A stretch of DNA of 20,131 nucleotides from assembly GCA_964423545.1 (NCBI GenBank), contig CAYRFV010000081.1, forward strand, positions 1 to 20,131. Direction: 5' to 3'. The DNA is from JALOOE01 sp964423545. Its GTDB lineage: Bacteria; Chloroflexota; Anaerolineae; CG2-30-64-16. The notes beneath the pieces were generated by a model, which was not told where the DNA came from, did not search any database, and saw only the letters and a program-made list of their open reading frames with translations. This document shows, in pieces, positions 1-7,217 of this stretch. How positions within the stretch are numbered: the first letter of the stretch is position 1; each line of letters opens with the position of its first letter. A program made the position numbers and the translations under genes.

Positions 1-405
1 GCCGCCCGCGAACGCGACCTCGGCCTCGTAGGCGACAAAACAGGGCTCCGGGATGATCACCTCATCCCCCGGCTCCAGGATCGCGGTGAGCGCCAGGTAG
101 AGCGCTTCCGAGCCGCCGACCGTGATCAGACACTCGTCATCGGGATGATAGGCCACGCCGTAGCGTTGGGCCCACTTCGTCACGACCGCCTGGCGCAGCT
201 CCAGGATCCCGGAGTTCGAGGTATAGCGCGTCTCGCCGCGGTTCAGGGACGCGATGCCGGCCTGCAGGATCACGTCAGGCGTGACGAAGTCCGGTTCGCC
301 GATGCCGAGCGAGATGACATCCTTCATCGTCGCGGCGATATCGAAGAATTTGCGGATGCCGGAGGGCGGCACGGCCGCCACGCGGCGGGAGATACGTTCG
401 GACAT
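1..405 (-). CDS. PLP-dependent aminotransferase, class I/II (N-terminal part, cut by window start)
   Basis: The first 135 codons of a fold-type I aminotransferase of the AspC/PatA group, which moves an amino group between an amino acid and a 2-oxo acid using pyridoxal phosphate. The N-terminus reads MSERISRRVAAVPPSGIRKF, followed by SLGIGEPDF near residue 33, the usual substrate-side motif, then TRYTSNSGILELR and VGGSEALYLAL, which is the phosphate-binding turn region. The frame stays open to base 1, so the PLP lysine lies outside the window. I chose the ATG at 405 because a GGAG lies 11 nt upstream; an ATG at 414 (MVKMSE) is only 2 nt from the same GGAG. It follows the restriction gene in the same direction by about 20 bp and was probably originally the gene after gatA. 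The substrate cannot be told from this part. Confidence 0.9.
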   Translation of the reverse strand, partial: MSERISRRVAAVPPSGIRKFFDIAATMKDVISLGIGEPDFVTPDVILQAGIASLNRGETRYTSNSGILELRQAVVTKWAQRYGVAYHPDDECLITVGGSEALYLALTAILEPGDEVIIPEPCFVAYEAEVAFAGG

Positions 406-428
406 CTTGACCATTTCTCCACGAGAAG

Positions 429-1313
429 TCAGATTGCCAAATCCAGCGGAAGATCGCTAATGTCGCGCAGACGACGACCTTCTATCATCGCTGCCAAAAA
501 CTCCTGTTCCGCCAACCCACCGACTTCAGAAACAGCTTTCTGCATTTCAGGTAACGCGACGTGGTAGATGCAATCCAAATCACCTGTTCCGAGCGCCAAG
601 GAAGCAATGCGAGACGGTAGGGGCTCCGCGGTAACTGCTGCAATGTGAGGCGTATGCCCCTTACGGTTCCGGATCAAGTTGAGACCTTCCGTTCGTACAT
701 TCTGAGCGCGATCACTCCGTATGGTCCATTTGCAGGAGATGCTTGCATGAAGTACGAGGCGTGGTTCGACTCGATTCGCACTTCGAAGAGGGGTCAGTCG
801 GGGAAAAGGCTCATCCGCTGCAACAACCGGACCAGCCTGATTTATCTGGTCGTCCGAAAGCGGATGTCGGCCAACAAGGATATCAGGAGTAACTAAGTAG
901 TCACCACCCAATGCAGCTTTCAGTTGAGGATATTGAGTAAGAACGCTCTGCAACGTGGCGAGATGTTCGTACTGCTCATACTGGGCGATACTCTTCTTGG
1001 ATGCTGCACTCCTCGCGCTGCGCTTTGTTCCAGCCTGAACTGAGAAAAGCCACTCACCAGGTCGGATATGCTGCAATAACGAGAACGCATCTCGAACAAA
1101 GTCCTTCGTCACCTGCTCAAACAGGCTTCCCGCGGTTTGCCCCGACACTTTCTGTGCCGAGAGCGGCATGCCGAGCTGCGATATGATGCTGGCTGCAATC
1201 CTGACGCTGGGCAGACTATCTCCATCCGCGAAATTCGGCGTACTGTTTTCAACGTATACTATCCTTGAGCAGATTTGCTTGTGGTAGCGTGATCTCAATC
1301 GGGAAATGGTCAT
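429..1313 (-). CDS. Type II restriction endonuclease, NgoMIV family
   Basis: A 294-residue protein, close to the roughly 286 residues of NgoMIV. It should cut double-stranded DNA at a site with a CCGG core: GCCGGC as in NgoMIV, or RCCGGY as in the related Cfr10I and Bse634I. The family's PD-(D/E)XK-like active site can be placed: E66 in SLFEQ, D144 in VTPDILVG, S193-C194-K195 in SISCKWT, and E209 in RTEG. The K-to-E distance of 14 equals that between K187 and E201 of NgoMIV, and the SCK triplet is identical. An upstream GGAGGG lies 5-7 nt before the ATG. It starts 36 bp after the methyltransferase stop, so the two genes form a methylase-first operon. Base composition is clearly lower in GC than the flanking gatA and aminotransferase genes, consistent with horizontal gain. 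No catalytic residue is missing. The exact recognition sequence is inference. Confidence 0.85.
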   Translation of the reverse strand: MTISRLRSRYHKQICSRIVYVENSTPNFADGDSLPSVRIAASIISQLGMPLSAQKVSGQTAGSLFEQVTKDFVRDAFSLLQHIRPGEWLFSVQAGTKRSARSAASKKSIAQYEQYEHLATLQSVLTQYPQLKAALGGDYLVTPDILVGRHPLSDDQINQAGPVVAADEPFPRLTPLRSANRVEPRLVLHASISCKWTIRSDRAQNVRTEGLNLIRNRKGHTPHIAAVTAEPLPSRIASLALGTGDLDCIYHVALPEMQKAVSEVGGLAEQEFLAAMIEGRRLRDISDLPLDLAI

Positions 1314-1349
1314 GCTGTCCCTCCATCTCCAAAGTCGCCGAGAACGGTA

Positions 1350-2747
1350 TCAGGTCTTGGATGGTTTGAGTAACCCGATTACGTATTCTTCGTGCATACG
1401 CTGCTCAATCATCGAATCGGTCTTGCGGCCAAAGCGGGCTGGCATCATACGCTTGTTTCGATCCAGTGCACGTCGAGCGATGCCAACAACGTCGAAGCCT
1501 AATTCGGCCGCGATCTCGGCCAGGCAAGTGTGAGTCTGGACATCGATCTCGCGCATGAGTGATGTACCCACAACAATAATAGCGGCAGACGCTGGCCGCA
1601 GAACACGATAGGTTTCAGCCAACACCATCTGCATTTCAGCGTAGTACTTGCGCAGAATGGCGGCCTTGCCAGCATCACGTTGAGCCAAGCTGCTGACTAT
1701 CTGCTGCACCTTCACCGGAAGTACAGTATTCTGGTTCCGACTGGCACGCTCTGATCCGATGTACTCGGCCCGGAGTCTGGAGAGATCAGAGATTTTCTCA
1801 CCGAACCAGACCAAGGAAAACTTGTGCGCCCGCATGTAGTCTATAGCATTAGCGTAGGGTGGTGAAGTGACGACAAGGTCTATAGCGTTGTCTGCGAAAG
1901 GCATTCGACGAGCATCAGCTCCCACAGGAGTCGCCGATGTGCCATTGGTCTTGAGCCGTGCTATGCTCGCGAGATTCTTGCGCAGACGAATGGAAAACTG
2001 GTCAATTGCATTCTTAGGAACTTTGCCTCTGTCGAGGTGGGGGCGACTATGTGCAAGGTCTCTCGCCAGTGACACACCACCTGATTTCGTAACAATGACC
2101 GATGAGAAAGTCAACTCCATGAACCGGCGCACCACGGTTTCATCAATGCGTCCAATGGTCAGCACAAGGGCCATTAACTCTCTCTGCGTTGTAGGCAGAA
2201 ACCAGTAATCGATGAAAGCCCTGGTTGCAGCGTCGAACTGCGAGTTCAAAGCATCCTCGATAATCTCCGACTCGAAAAGCAGTGCGGAAGCCTGAGTTAC
2301 CACCATCTGTCCAGCCTTAGTGAGCTCGTCGATGTCCGAGGGTGTGGTTTTCACACGACCTAGCCGCAATGCTAGGGGATCAATATCCAAACCGATCCCG
2401 GTGCGACCTTCGAGCAACGCCTCAACCACGGTTGTTCCGGATCCCATCATGGGGTCCAACACGATATCTCCCGGTTCAGTCAGGCCGCGGATAAACGCCT
2501 GTGGAAGTTGCGGAGGGAACTTCGCAGCAAACGCGTGTAGGTCATGGGAAGCATATCCGCTGTTTTCGCCGTGAAAATCCAGCGTGCCTTCCAACAAAGC
2601 CGCCAATCTCTCTCGCTTGGTGAGACTGTCTGCAATAACAAACAGCGTCTCTACTGTCGGAATTCCCGAATCGCTGAAGATCATCAGTCGGAATTGTTCC
2701 TTTAGGACTTCGAGAGAATCATTGGCTGTAGGGTAAGTGACGGTCAT
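1350..2747 (-). CDS. DNA amino-methyltransferase of the R-M pair (probably N4-cytosine)
   Basis: A 465-residue SAM-dependent DNA methyltransferase that presumably protects host sites from the adjacent NgoMIV-like nuclease. Motif I is DPMMGSGTT at residues 98-106, followed by a GLDIDP acidic loop. The catalytic motif IV is TSPPY at 294-298 (VVTSPPYANAIDYMRAHKFS). Serine-proline-proline-tyrosine is typical of amino-methylating enzymes and most common in m4C enzymes; the PCQ motif of C5 enzymes is absent. About 190 residues between motifs I and IV probably hold the target recognition part. The frame is open to an ATG at 2807, but I start at 2747 (MTVTYPTAND) because GGGGAG lies 6 nt before it. 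The endonuclease gene follows. GC content is low relative to neighbours. m4C rather than m6A is inferred from TSPPY and the CCGG-type partner. Confidence 0.85.
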   Translation of the reverse strand: MTVTYPTANDSLEVLKEQFRLMIFSDSGIPTVETLFVIADSLTKRERLAALLEGTLDFHGENSGYASHDLHAFAAKFPPQLPQAFIRGLTEPGDIVLDPMMGSGTTVVEALLEGRTGIGLDIDPLALRLGRVKTTPSDIDELTKAGQMVVTQASALLFESEIIEDALNSQFDAATRAFIDYWFLPTTQRELMALVLTIGRIDETVVRRFMELTFSSVIVTKSGGVSLARDLAHSRPHLDRGKVPKNAIDQFSIRLRKNLASIARLKTNGTSATPVGADARRMPFADNAIDLVVTSPPYANAIDYMRAHKFSLVWFGEKISDLSRLRAEYIGSERASRNQNTVLPVKVQQIVSSLAQRDAGKAAILRKYYAEMQMVLAETYRVLRPASAAIIVVGTSLMREIDVQTHTCLAEIAAELGFDVVGIARRALDRNKRMMPARFGRKTDSMIEQRMHEEYVIGLLKPSKT

Positions 2748-2769
2748 CTCGCTCTCCCCTATCAAGAAT

Positions 2770-2785
2770 CGGACAAAACAGTCCG
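2770..2785. promoter_or_regulatory. Possible operator: 16-bp inverted repeat upstream of the methyltransferase
   Basis: CGGAC, six bases, then GTCCG forms a perfect 5-bp inverted repeat centred about 30 bp upstream of the chosen methyltransferase start. Many R-M operons are controlled by a palindrome at this place, bound by a C protein or by the methylase itself. No C-protein gene is visible here. Short palindromes occur by chance, so this is only a candidate. Confidence 0.22.
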
Positions 2786-2788
2786 TTC

Positions 2789-2947
2789 CTATGCTGCTCG
2801 GCGCCACTCCAGCCGATACCGCAGACCCTTCTCCGCAAGCTCGTCGAACAGGAGCCTTGCCGGCGTAGCCGCCTGCTCGACACTCCGGATCACTCTACAC
2901 CAATGCTCGTCTCCATCGAACGCAACGGGCCGCTTTGTACTGCGAGT
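2789..2947 (-). other. Unrecognised short reading frame, probably a 3' gene remnant
   Basis: A minus-strand frame of 52 codons between the gatA stop and the methyltransferase, ending at a TAG at 2789-2791. It contains RPVAFDGDEHWCRVIRSVEQ and later LLFDELAEKGLRYRLEWRR, with protein-like composition and alternating hydrophobic and charged residues. It has no ATG near its upstream end; a stop precedes it at 2948-2950, and the only GTG would give 34 residues without a clear ribosome site. It may be the tail of a gene cut off when the R-M cassette arrived, or a chance frame. I do not recognise the family. Confidence 0.3.
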
Positions 2948-2987
2948 TCACGCCCAGCAGGGCACAGTCACCGCGGCCAGCTGCAGA

Positions 2988-4469
2988 TCAGCTTCCAGCC
3001 TCGAGCTTCGGCCTGCGCGTGCGCCACTCCGTCGCCTGCTCGTAGGCGAAGGCAGCGCGCAGCATCGTCTGCTCCTGGAATGCACCGGCCATCAGTTGGA
3101 GGCCGATGGGCAGACCGGCCGCATCGAAGCCGCACGGCAGCGAAAGGCCACACAGGCCGGCCAGGTTCAGCGACAGGGTGAAGACATCGGCCAGGTACAT
3201 GCTGAGCGGATCGCCGGCCTTTTCACCGAGGCGAAACGCGGTCGTGGGCGCGGTGGGACAGGCGATGACCTCGACTTCGCGTAGCGCGAGCTCGAAGTCC
3301 TGCTTGATCAGGGTGCGCACCTGCTGCGCCTTCAGGTAGTACGCATCGTAGTAACCGGCGCTCAGCGCATACGCGCCCAGCATGATGCGCCGCTTGACCT
3401 CTGCTCCGAAGCCGTGGCCGCGCGTCCGCCGGTAGCCTTCCCACAGCGACTCGCCGGGCTCGGAGAGTCCATAGCGCACGCCGTCGTAGCGCGCCAGGTT
3501 CGCCGACGCCTCAGCCGGTGCGATCAAGTAGTAGACCGGCAGCGCCAGGTCGGTGTGCGGCACGCTGATCTCGCGCACGTCGGCGCCCAGGTCCGCCAGG
3601 ACGCGCACCGCTGCGCGCACCGCGGCCTCGACTTCCGGCTGCATGCCGGGGATGAAATACTCCTTCGGCACGCCCACCCGCAGGCCATCGAGATGGAGGC
3701 CGAGGTCAAGATAGTCGGGCACGGGTGCGTCCACGCTCGTGCTGTCGCGGGGATCGAAGCCGGCGATGGCGCCGAGCAGCAGCGCCGCATCGGTCACATC
3801 CTTCGCCAGCACACCGATCTGGTCGAGGGATGAACCGTAAGCGATCAGGCCGTAGCGGCTGACGCGGCCGTAAGTCGGCTTCAGGCCGACGACGCCGCAA
3901 AAGGATGCCGGCTGGCGCACGCTGCCGCCGGTGTCCGTGCCCAGCGCGCCGAGGCATTCGCCGGCTGCCACGGCGGCCGCGCTGCCGCCGCTCGAACCGC
4001 CGGGGACGCGGTCCAGATGCCAGGGATTGTGCGTGGGGAAATAGGCTGAGTTTTCGGTGCTGGAGCCCATCGCGAATTCATCGGTGTTGGTCTTCCCCAG
4101 CAGCACCGCGCCCGCATCGACCAGCTTGTCGGCCGCGGTCGCCTGGTACGGCGCGATGTAGTTCTCCAGGATCTTCGAGCCGCAGGTCGTCCGCACGCCC
4201 TCGACCGTGATGACGTCTTTGATGGCGAGCGGGATGCCGGTGAGCGGGGGGAGTGCGGCCAGCGATCCGGCCGCGCGCGCCGCAGCGATGGCGCGATCGG
4301 CCGCGGCCGCCTGCTCCAGCGCCAGCTCAGGCAGCAGCGTCAGGTAGGCCTTGACCTCGTTATCGACCGCCAGGATGCGGTCGAGCACGGCCTGGGTCAG
4401 CGCCACGGCAGAGAGCTCCTCGCTGCGAAGCAGCCTGCCTGCTTCGTGGATCGTCAGTTCGTGCAACAC
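2988..4469 (-). CDS. gatA: Aspartyl/glutamyl-tRNA(Asn/Gln) amidotransferase subunit A
   Basis: The 493-residue amidase subunit of GatCAB, which releases ammonia from glutamine so that GatB can convert Glu-tRNA(Gln) or Asp-tRNA(Asn) to the amidated form in the cytoplasm. The Ser-cisSer-Lys triad is complete: K84 in LAIKDVITVEG, S159 in PGGSSGGSAAA, and S183 in GTDTGGSVRQPASFCG. All are shifted by five from the S. aureus numbering (79, 154, 178). The start is a GTG (reading MLHELTIHEA) with AGGA about 10 nt upstream. A longer frame to 4598 runs without a stop into the MITE-like element and is not family-like. gatC lies upstream, now separated by 155 bp because of that element; without it the gap would be about 36 bp. 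gatB is not in the window. Length and motifs are normal. Confidence 0.97.
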   Translation of the reverse strand: MLHELTIHEAGRLLRSEELSAVALTQAVLDRILAVDNEVKAYLTLLPELALEQAAAADRAIAAARAAGSLAALPPLTGIPLAIKDVITVEGVRTTCGSKILENYIAPYQATAADKLVDAGAVLLGKTNTDEFAMGSSTENSAYFPTHNPWHLDRVPGGSSGGSAAAVAAGECLGALGTDTGGSVRQPASFCGVVGLKPTYGRVSRYGLIAYGSSLDQIGVLAKDVTDAALLLGAIAGFDPRDSTSVDAPVPDYLDLGLHLDGLRVGVPKEYFIPGMQPEVEAAVRAAVRVLADLGADVREISVPHTDLALPVYYLIAPAEASANLARYDGVRYGLSEPGESLWEGYRRTRGHGFGAEVKRRIMLGAYALSAGYYDAYYLKAQQVRTLIKQDFELALREVEVIACPTAPTTAFRLGEKAGDPLSMYLADVFTLSLNLAGLCGLSLPCGFDAAGLPIGLQLMAGAFQEQTMLRAAFAYEQATEWRTRRPKLEAGS

Positions 4470-4508
4470 GATTCGATCATCCTCACTTCGGGCCCGGTCG
4501 CAGGCGCC

Positions 4509-4627
4509 TAGTAGTCTGTCAATGATCAAGTGATGAGTACGTAGTAGCGACTTTAGTCGCTGGTCCGGCACGAAAACGACTGAAGTCGTCACTACCACCC
4601 TGTCAAATCACGGCTGACAGACCACTA
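4509..4627. mobile_element. MITE-like palindromic element inserted at the gatC stop codon
   Basis: A 119-bp non-coding element bounded by near-perfect inverted repeats: TAGTAGTCTGTCA at 4509-4521 and TGACAGACCACTA at 4615-4627, matching at 12 of 13 positions (13 of 14 when the outer C/G is included). Inside lies a second inverted pair, 4541-4560 against 4576-4595, matching at 16 of 20. Each of those arms is itself a palindrome: GCGACT-TT-AGTCGC and ACGACT-GA-AGTCGT. The ends are consistent with a TA duplication in a CTAG target, as IS630/Tc1-type transposases produce. There is no transposase gene, so movement would be in trans. On the minus strand the right TA belongs to the gatC TAG stop codon. 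Removing the element and one TA restores gatC-TAG directly followed by the gatA leader. Confidence 0.75.
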
Positions 4628-4921
4628 GCTGCCAGTTTCCAGAATCGCTGTCACCCGAAAGCACCCCTCTGCGGCGTCCGGCGCGTTCGCCAGCACATCC
4701 TCCACCGGCATCGACGGCTGCACCACATCGTCGCGCATCACATTGCGCAGCGGCAGCACGGTCGCGGTGGGCGGGATGGCGGAAGTGTCGATCCGCTGCA
4801 GGATCGCGGCGTACTCCAGGATCGCGGAAAGCTGCTCGCGAAAGCGGGCTTTCTCCTCATCGGTCAGTGCGAGTCGCGCCAGCTCAGCGATGTGTTCCAC
4901 TTCAGACAGGGTCAGGCTCAT
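4625..4921 (-). CDS. gatC: Aspartyl/glutamyl-tRNA(Asn/Gln) amidotransferase subunit C
   Basis: A 98-residue GatC, the small belt-like subunit that holds GatA and GatB together in the GatCAB transamidosome. The N-terminus MSLTLSEVEHIAELARLAL and the later EEKARFREQLSAILEY, LPLRNVMRDDVV and residue pattern ending in FRVTAILETGS are typical. I start at the ATG at 4921 because GGAG lies 5 nt upstream; a longer frame to 4951 lacks a ribosome site. Its TAG stop lies inside the terminal repeat of the MITE-like element, whose insertion preserved the stop. It is the first gene of the minus-strand series gatC-gatA and has a clear promoter about 70 bp upstream. Confidence 0.96.
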   Translation of the reverse strand: MSLTLSEVEHIAELARLALTDEEKARFREQLSAILEYAAILQRIDTSAIPPTATVLPLRNVMRDDVVQPSMPVEDVLANAPDAAEGCFRVTAILETGS

Positions 4922-4990
4922 CGTTTCTCCGGTGAGGCGCCGAAAACTCACGCTGCGTGTACGGGTGCGGCGTCATGGAATGGCCCGCCG

Positions 4991-4999
4991 ATTATAGCA
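4991..4999 (-). promoter_or_regulatory. Extended -10 promoter for gatC-gatA
   Basis: On the minus strand the sequence reads TGC-TATAAT, a perfect -10 hexamer with the extended TGn element, 70 bp before the gatC start. No good -35 hexamer lies 16-18 bp upstream (the region reads TTCGCG or similar), which is acceptable for an extended -10 promoter. It faces away from the promoter of the membrane-protein operon at 5061. Confidence 0.6.
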
Positions 5000-5060
5000 T
5001 CAACGCAACCGCCGCGCGAAATCGTGTGCGCCAGCGTATGCGACGGGACGAGGGAGGCGT

Positions 5061-5089
5061 TTGACGACCCTACCCGGTTCGGTTACACT
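5061..5089 (+). promoter_or_regulatory. Sigma-70-type promoter for the membrane protein and MFS genes
   Basis: TTGACG at 5061-5066, a 17-bp spacer, then TACACT at 5084-5089. The start codon of the next gene is 42 bp after the -10. Hexamers and spacing are close to the housekeeping consensus, and the position fits a divergent intergenic region of about 210 bp. Confidence 0.6.
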
Positions 5090-5130
5090 GGGTCTGATGT
5101 CGCCAGGAGCACCTCGAGCACGGGAGACGC

Positions 5131-5979
5131 ATGGCCGCGAATGACCGATCCGGCACGGCGGTGGGCGCCTATCGCCGCGTGTTCGGCCTGGCTTTGGGCG
5201 CGCTGCTCGGCCTGGTTTTCGGCTTCGTGTCGCAAGCGATCAATCGGATCGCGTTGCCTGGCCTTCCGCTGCACCAGCCGCCGCTTGGGCCTGCCGGCAA
5301 CGTGCTGCTGATCGCGCTGCTGGGCGCGGCGCTGGGGGGTGTGGCGGCCTGGCCGGCCGGCAGCATCCCTGGCGTCTTCATGGCCAGCGCAGTTGCCGCA
5401 GTGCTGATCACGCTCGTGAGCTTTCTCGGCGTGCAGCTGACCGATCGCAACCAGCTGGGCATGATCGTCACGGGCATATTCATGCTGCTGCCGTTGATCG
5501 GCCTGATGGCGCCGATGCTCGGTCTGTTTCGCTGGACCGTGAACAAGGAACTGGAGGCGCAGCGGGAGGCGGCGCCGGCATGGCGTCATCTCCGCCTGCC
5601 GCTGTCGCTGGCCGTGGTTCTCGCCCTGCTTGGCGCGCTGTCCCTCCTCCCCGGCGACGCGCAGCAGGAGCTGACCGCCATGGATGCGCTGTTGAAGGCC
5701 GGGCTGGCCGCGCGCAACCCCGGCGCGCGCGCCGGCGCGCTCGCTGGCGCGCTGCCTGCATCGCTCGCCGGCGAGGATGTGGGTGACTTCCTGGCGCAAG
5801 CCCGGGGCGCCTATGCGCTGGAGTGGACGCGCAACAACCTGAACCGCTTCCGCATCCCGCGACCGGGGCGCAACTTCGACAGCCACGCGGTGGTGGTGGC
5901 GCATTTCGCCAACGGCTGGCGTCTCGCATGTCTGTTTGTGACGCCCTCCGAACCGCCGGAATGCAAGAGCACTTGGTGA
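5131..5979 (+). CDS. Membrane protein of unknown function
   Basis: A 282-residue protein that I cannot assign to a family. About five hydrophobic segments are visible: near residues 17-35 (GLALGALLGLVFGF), 57-74, 79-101 (FMASAVAAVLITLVSFLG), 109-132 (MIVTGIFMLLPLIGLM) and 153-171. After them comes a soluble C-terminal part of about 110 residues that contains a Gly/Ala-rich stretch, then EDVGDFLAQARGAYALEWTR and HAVVVAHFANGWRLACLFV, which looks like a small folded domain ending in beta strands. An ATG with GGGAG a few bases upstream follows a good promoter. The MFS gene begins 11 bp after its stop, so the two are co-transcribed. A DNA segment within the C-terminal part (about 5728-5765) is very rich in GCGC repeats. 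Confidence 0.8.
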   Translation: MAANDRSGTAVGAYRRVFGLALGALLGLVFGFVSQAINRIALPGLPLHQPPLGPAGNVLLIALLGAALGGVAAWPAGSIPGVFMASAVAAVLITLVSFLGVQLTDRNQLGMIVTGIFMLLPLIGLMAPMLGLFRWTVNKELEAQREAAPAWRHLRLPLSLAVVLALLGALSLLPGDAQQELTAMDALLKAGLAARNPGARAGALAGALPASLAGEDVGDFLAQARGAYALEWTRNNLNRFRIPRPGRNFDSHAVVVAHFANGWRLACLFVTPSEPPECKSTW

Positions 5980-5989
5980 TGAGACGCCC

Positions 5990-7183
5990 ATGACCTCAGT
6001 TGCCGTCGCCGCGGCGCACGTGCGCCGCGTACGCCTGGCGCAGTCCGCAGCGTACTTCGCGGCCTTCGTGGCCCTGGGGCTCTTCTCTGCGGTGCTGGGC
6101 CCGACCCTGCCGGCCCTGGCCGACCACACGCGCACCGATCTGGGCCGCATCAGCATCCTGTTTTCGGCCCGTTCGGCCGGCTATCTGATCGGTTCGTTTC
6201 TAGGCGGCCGGCTCTATGACCGGCTGCCGGGGCACCGGGTGATCGCCGTGGCGCTGGGTGTGATGGCGCTGGTGCTGTTCGGCGTGCCTGGCATCGAACG
6301 GCTGGTCGTGCTGGCCGCGATTCTGCTGCTCGGCGGCGCTGCCCAGGGCACGGTGGACGTCGGCGGCAACACGCTCCTGGTCTGGGCGCACCGGGAGAAG
6401 GTCGGACCATTTATGAACGCGCTGCACTTCTTCTGGGGAGTCGGTGCGTTCCTGAGCCCGGTGATCATCGCCCAAGTCGTGTTGGTCAGCGGCGGCATCG
6501 CGCTGGCCTACTGGGTGTTGGCGCTGCTGATGCTTCCGCCGTTGGTTGCCCTCTGGCGCGTGCCCAGCCCGGCGCCCCTGATCCCGGTCAGCGCCGGCAA
6601 GCAAACGATCGTCCGGCCCCTACTGGTGGCGGCCATCGCCGCCTTCTTTGTGGTGTACGTCGGTGCGGAAGTGAGCTTCGGCGGCTGGATCTACACTTAC
6701 GCGGTCACCACCGGCTTGGCGACCGCAACCACGGCTGCCTACCTGACCTCCGTTTTCTGGGGCGCGGTGACCGTGGGGCGGCTGTTGGCGATTCTGGTTG
6801 CCCTGCGGGTCTCCATGCGCGCCATTCTCTTCAGCGATCTGATCGCCTGCCTCATCGGTGTCGGCGCCATGCTGCTCTGGCCGAATTCGTCGGCCGTGCT
6901 GTGGAGCGGGACGTTCCTGGTAGGCTTCGGAATGGCCTCCATCTTCCCGACCATGCTTGCGTTCGCCGCGCGGCGCCTGACGACCACCGGTGCGGTCACG
7001 GCCTGGTTCCTGGTGGGCAGCAGTCTCGGAGCAATGCTGATGCCCTGGATCGTCGGACAGCTCTTCGTGCCGGTCGGGCCCACGGCGGTGCTGCTCGTGA
7101 TCGGCGTCAATCTGCTGCTGGCGCTTGGCGTGTTCTCGGCCCTATCGCTGCACCCCGCGACCGCGGCGCAGACGATATCGTGA
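5990..7183 (+). CDS. MFS transporter, FHS/MFSD4-like
   Basis: A 397-residue major facilitator with about 12 hydrophobic helices in two six-helix halves joined near residues 190-205. The N-half carries GRLYDRLPGHRVI, the conserved loop 2-3 motif, and the stretch GNTLLVWAHREKVGPFMN followed by ALHFFWGVGAFLSP. That stretch resembles fucose permease-like and MFSD4/NaGLT1-type sugar transporters of the FHS family. It therefore probably imports a sugar or related polar solute by ion symport across the inner membrane; the substrate is unknown. It follows the unknown membrane protein by 11 bp and precedes the helicase by 35 bp. No catabolic gene is nearby to suggest the substrate. Confidence 0.87.
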   Translation: MTSVAVAAAHVRRVRLAQSAAYFAAFVALGLFSAVLGPTLPALADHTRTDLGRISILFSARSAGYLIGSFLGGRLYDRLPGHRVIAVALGVMALVLFGVPGIERLVVLAAILLLGGAAQGTVDVGGNTLLVWAHREKVGPFMNALHFFWGVGAFLSPVIIAQVVLVSGGIALAYWVLALLMLPPLVALWRVPSPAPLIPVSAGKQTIVRPLLVAAIAAFFVVYVGAEVSFGGWIYTYAVTTGLATATTAAYLTSVFWGAVTVGRLLAILVALRVSMRAILFSDLIACLIGVGAMLLWPNSSAVLWSGTFLVGFGMASIFPTMLAFAARRLTTTGAVTAWFLVGSSLGAMLMPWIVGQLFVPVGPTAVLLVIGVNLLLALGVFSALSLHPATAAQTIS

Positions 7184-7217
7184 TTCCGATCGCGCGCATC
7201 TGAGATGAGATTCGGTC

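Noticed and set aside
645..896. Short plus-strand frame inside the endonuclease gene, possibly a small regulator
   Set aside because: No ribosome site or helix-turn-helix pattern; fully covered by the NgoMIV-like gene on the other strand.
4470..4598. N-terminal extension of GatA into the MITE-like element
   Set aside because: The frame is open only by chance; the extra residues do not resemble GatA, and the GTG at 4469 gives the family's normal start and length.
5083..6156. Long minus-strand open frame (357 codons) opposite the membrane protein gene
   Set aside because: Composition is Arg/Gln/His-rich as expected from the antisense of GC-rich coding DNA; the plus strand has a promoter, ribosome site and credible membrane segments.
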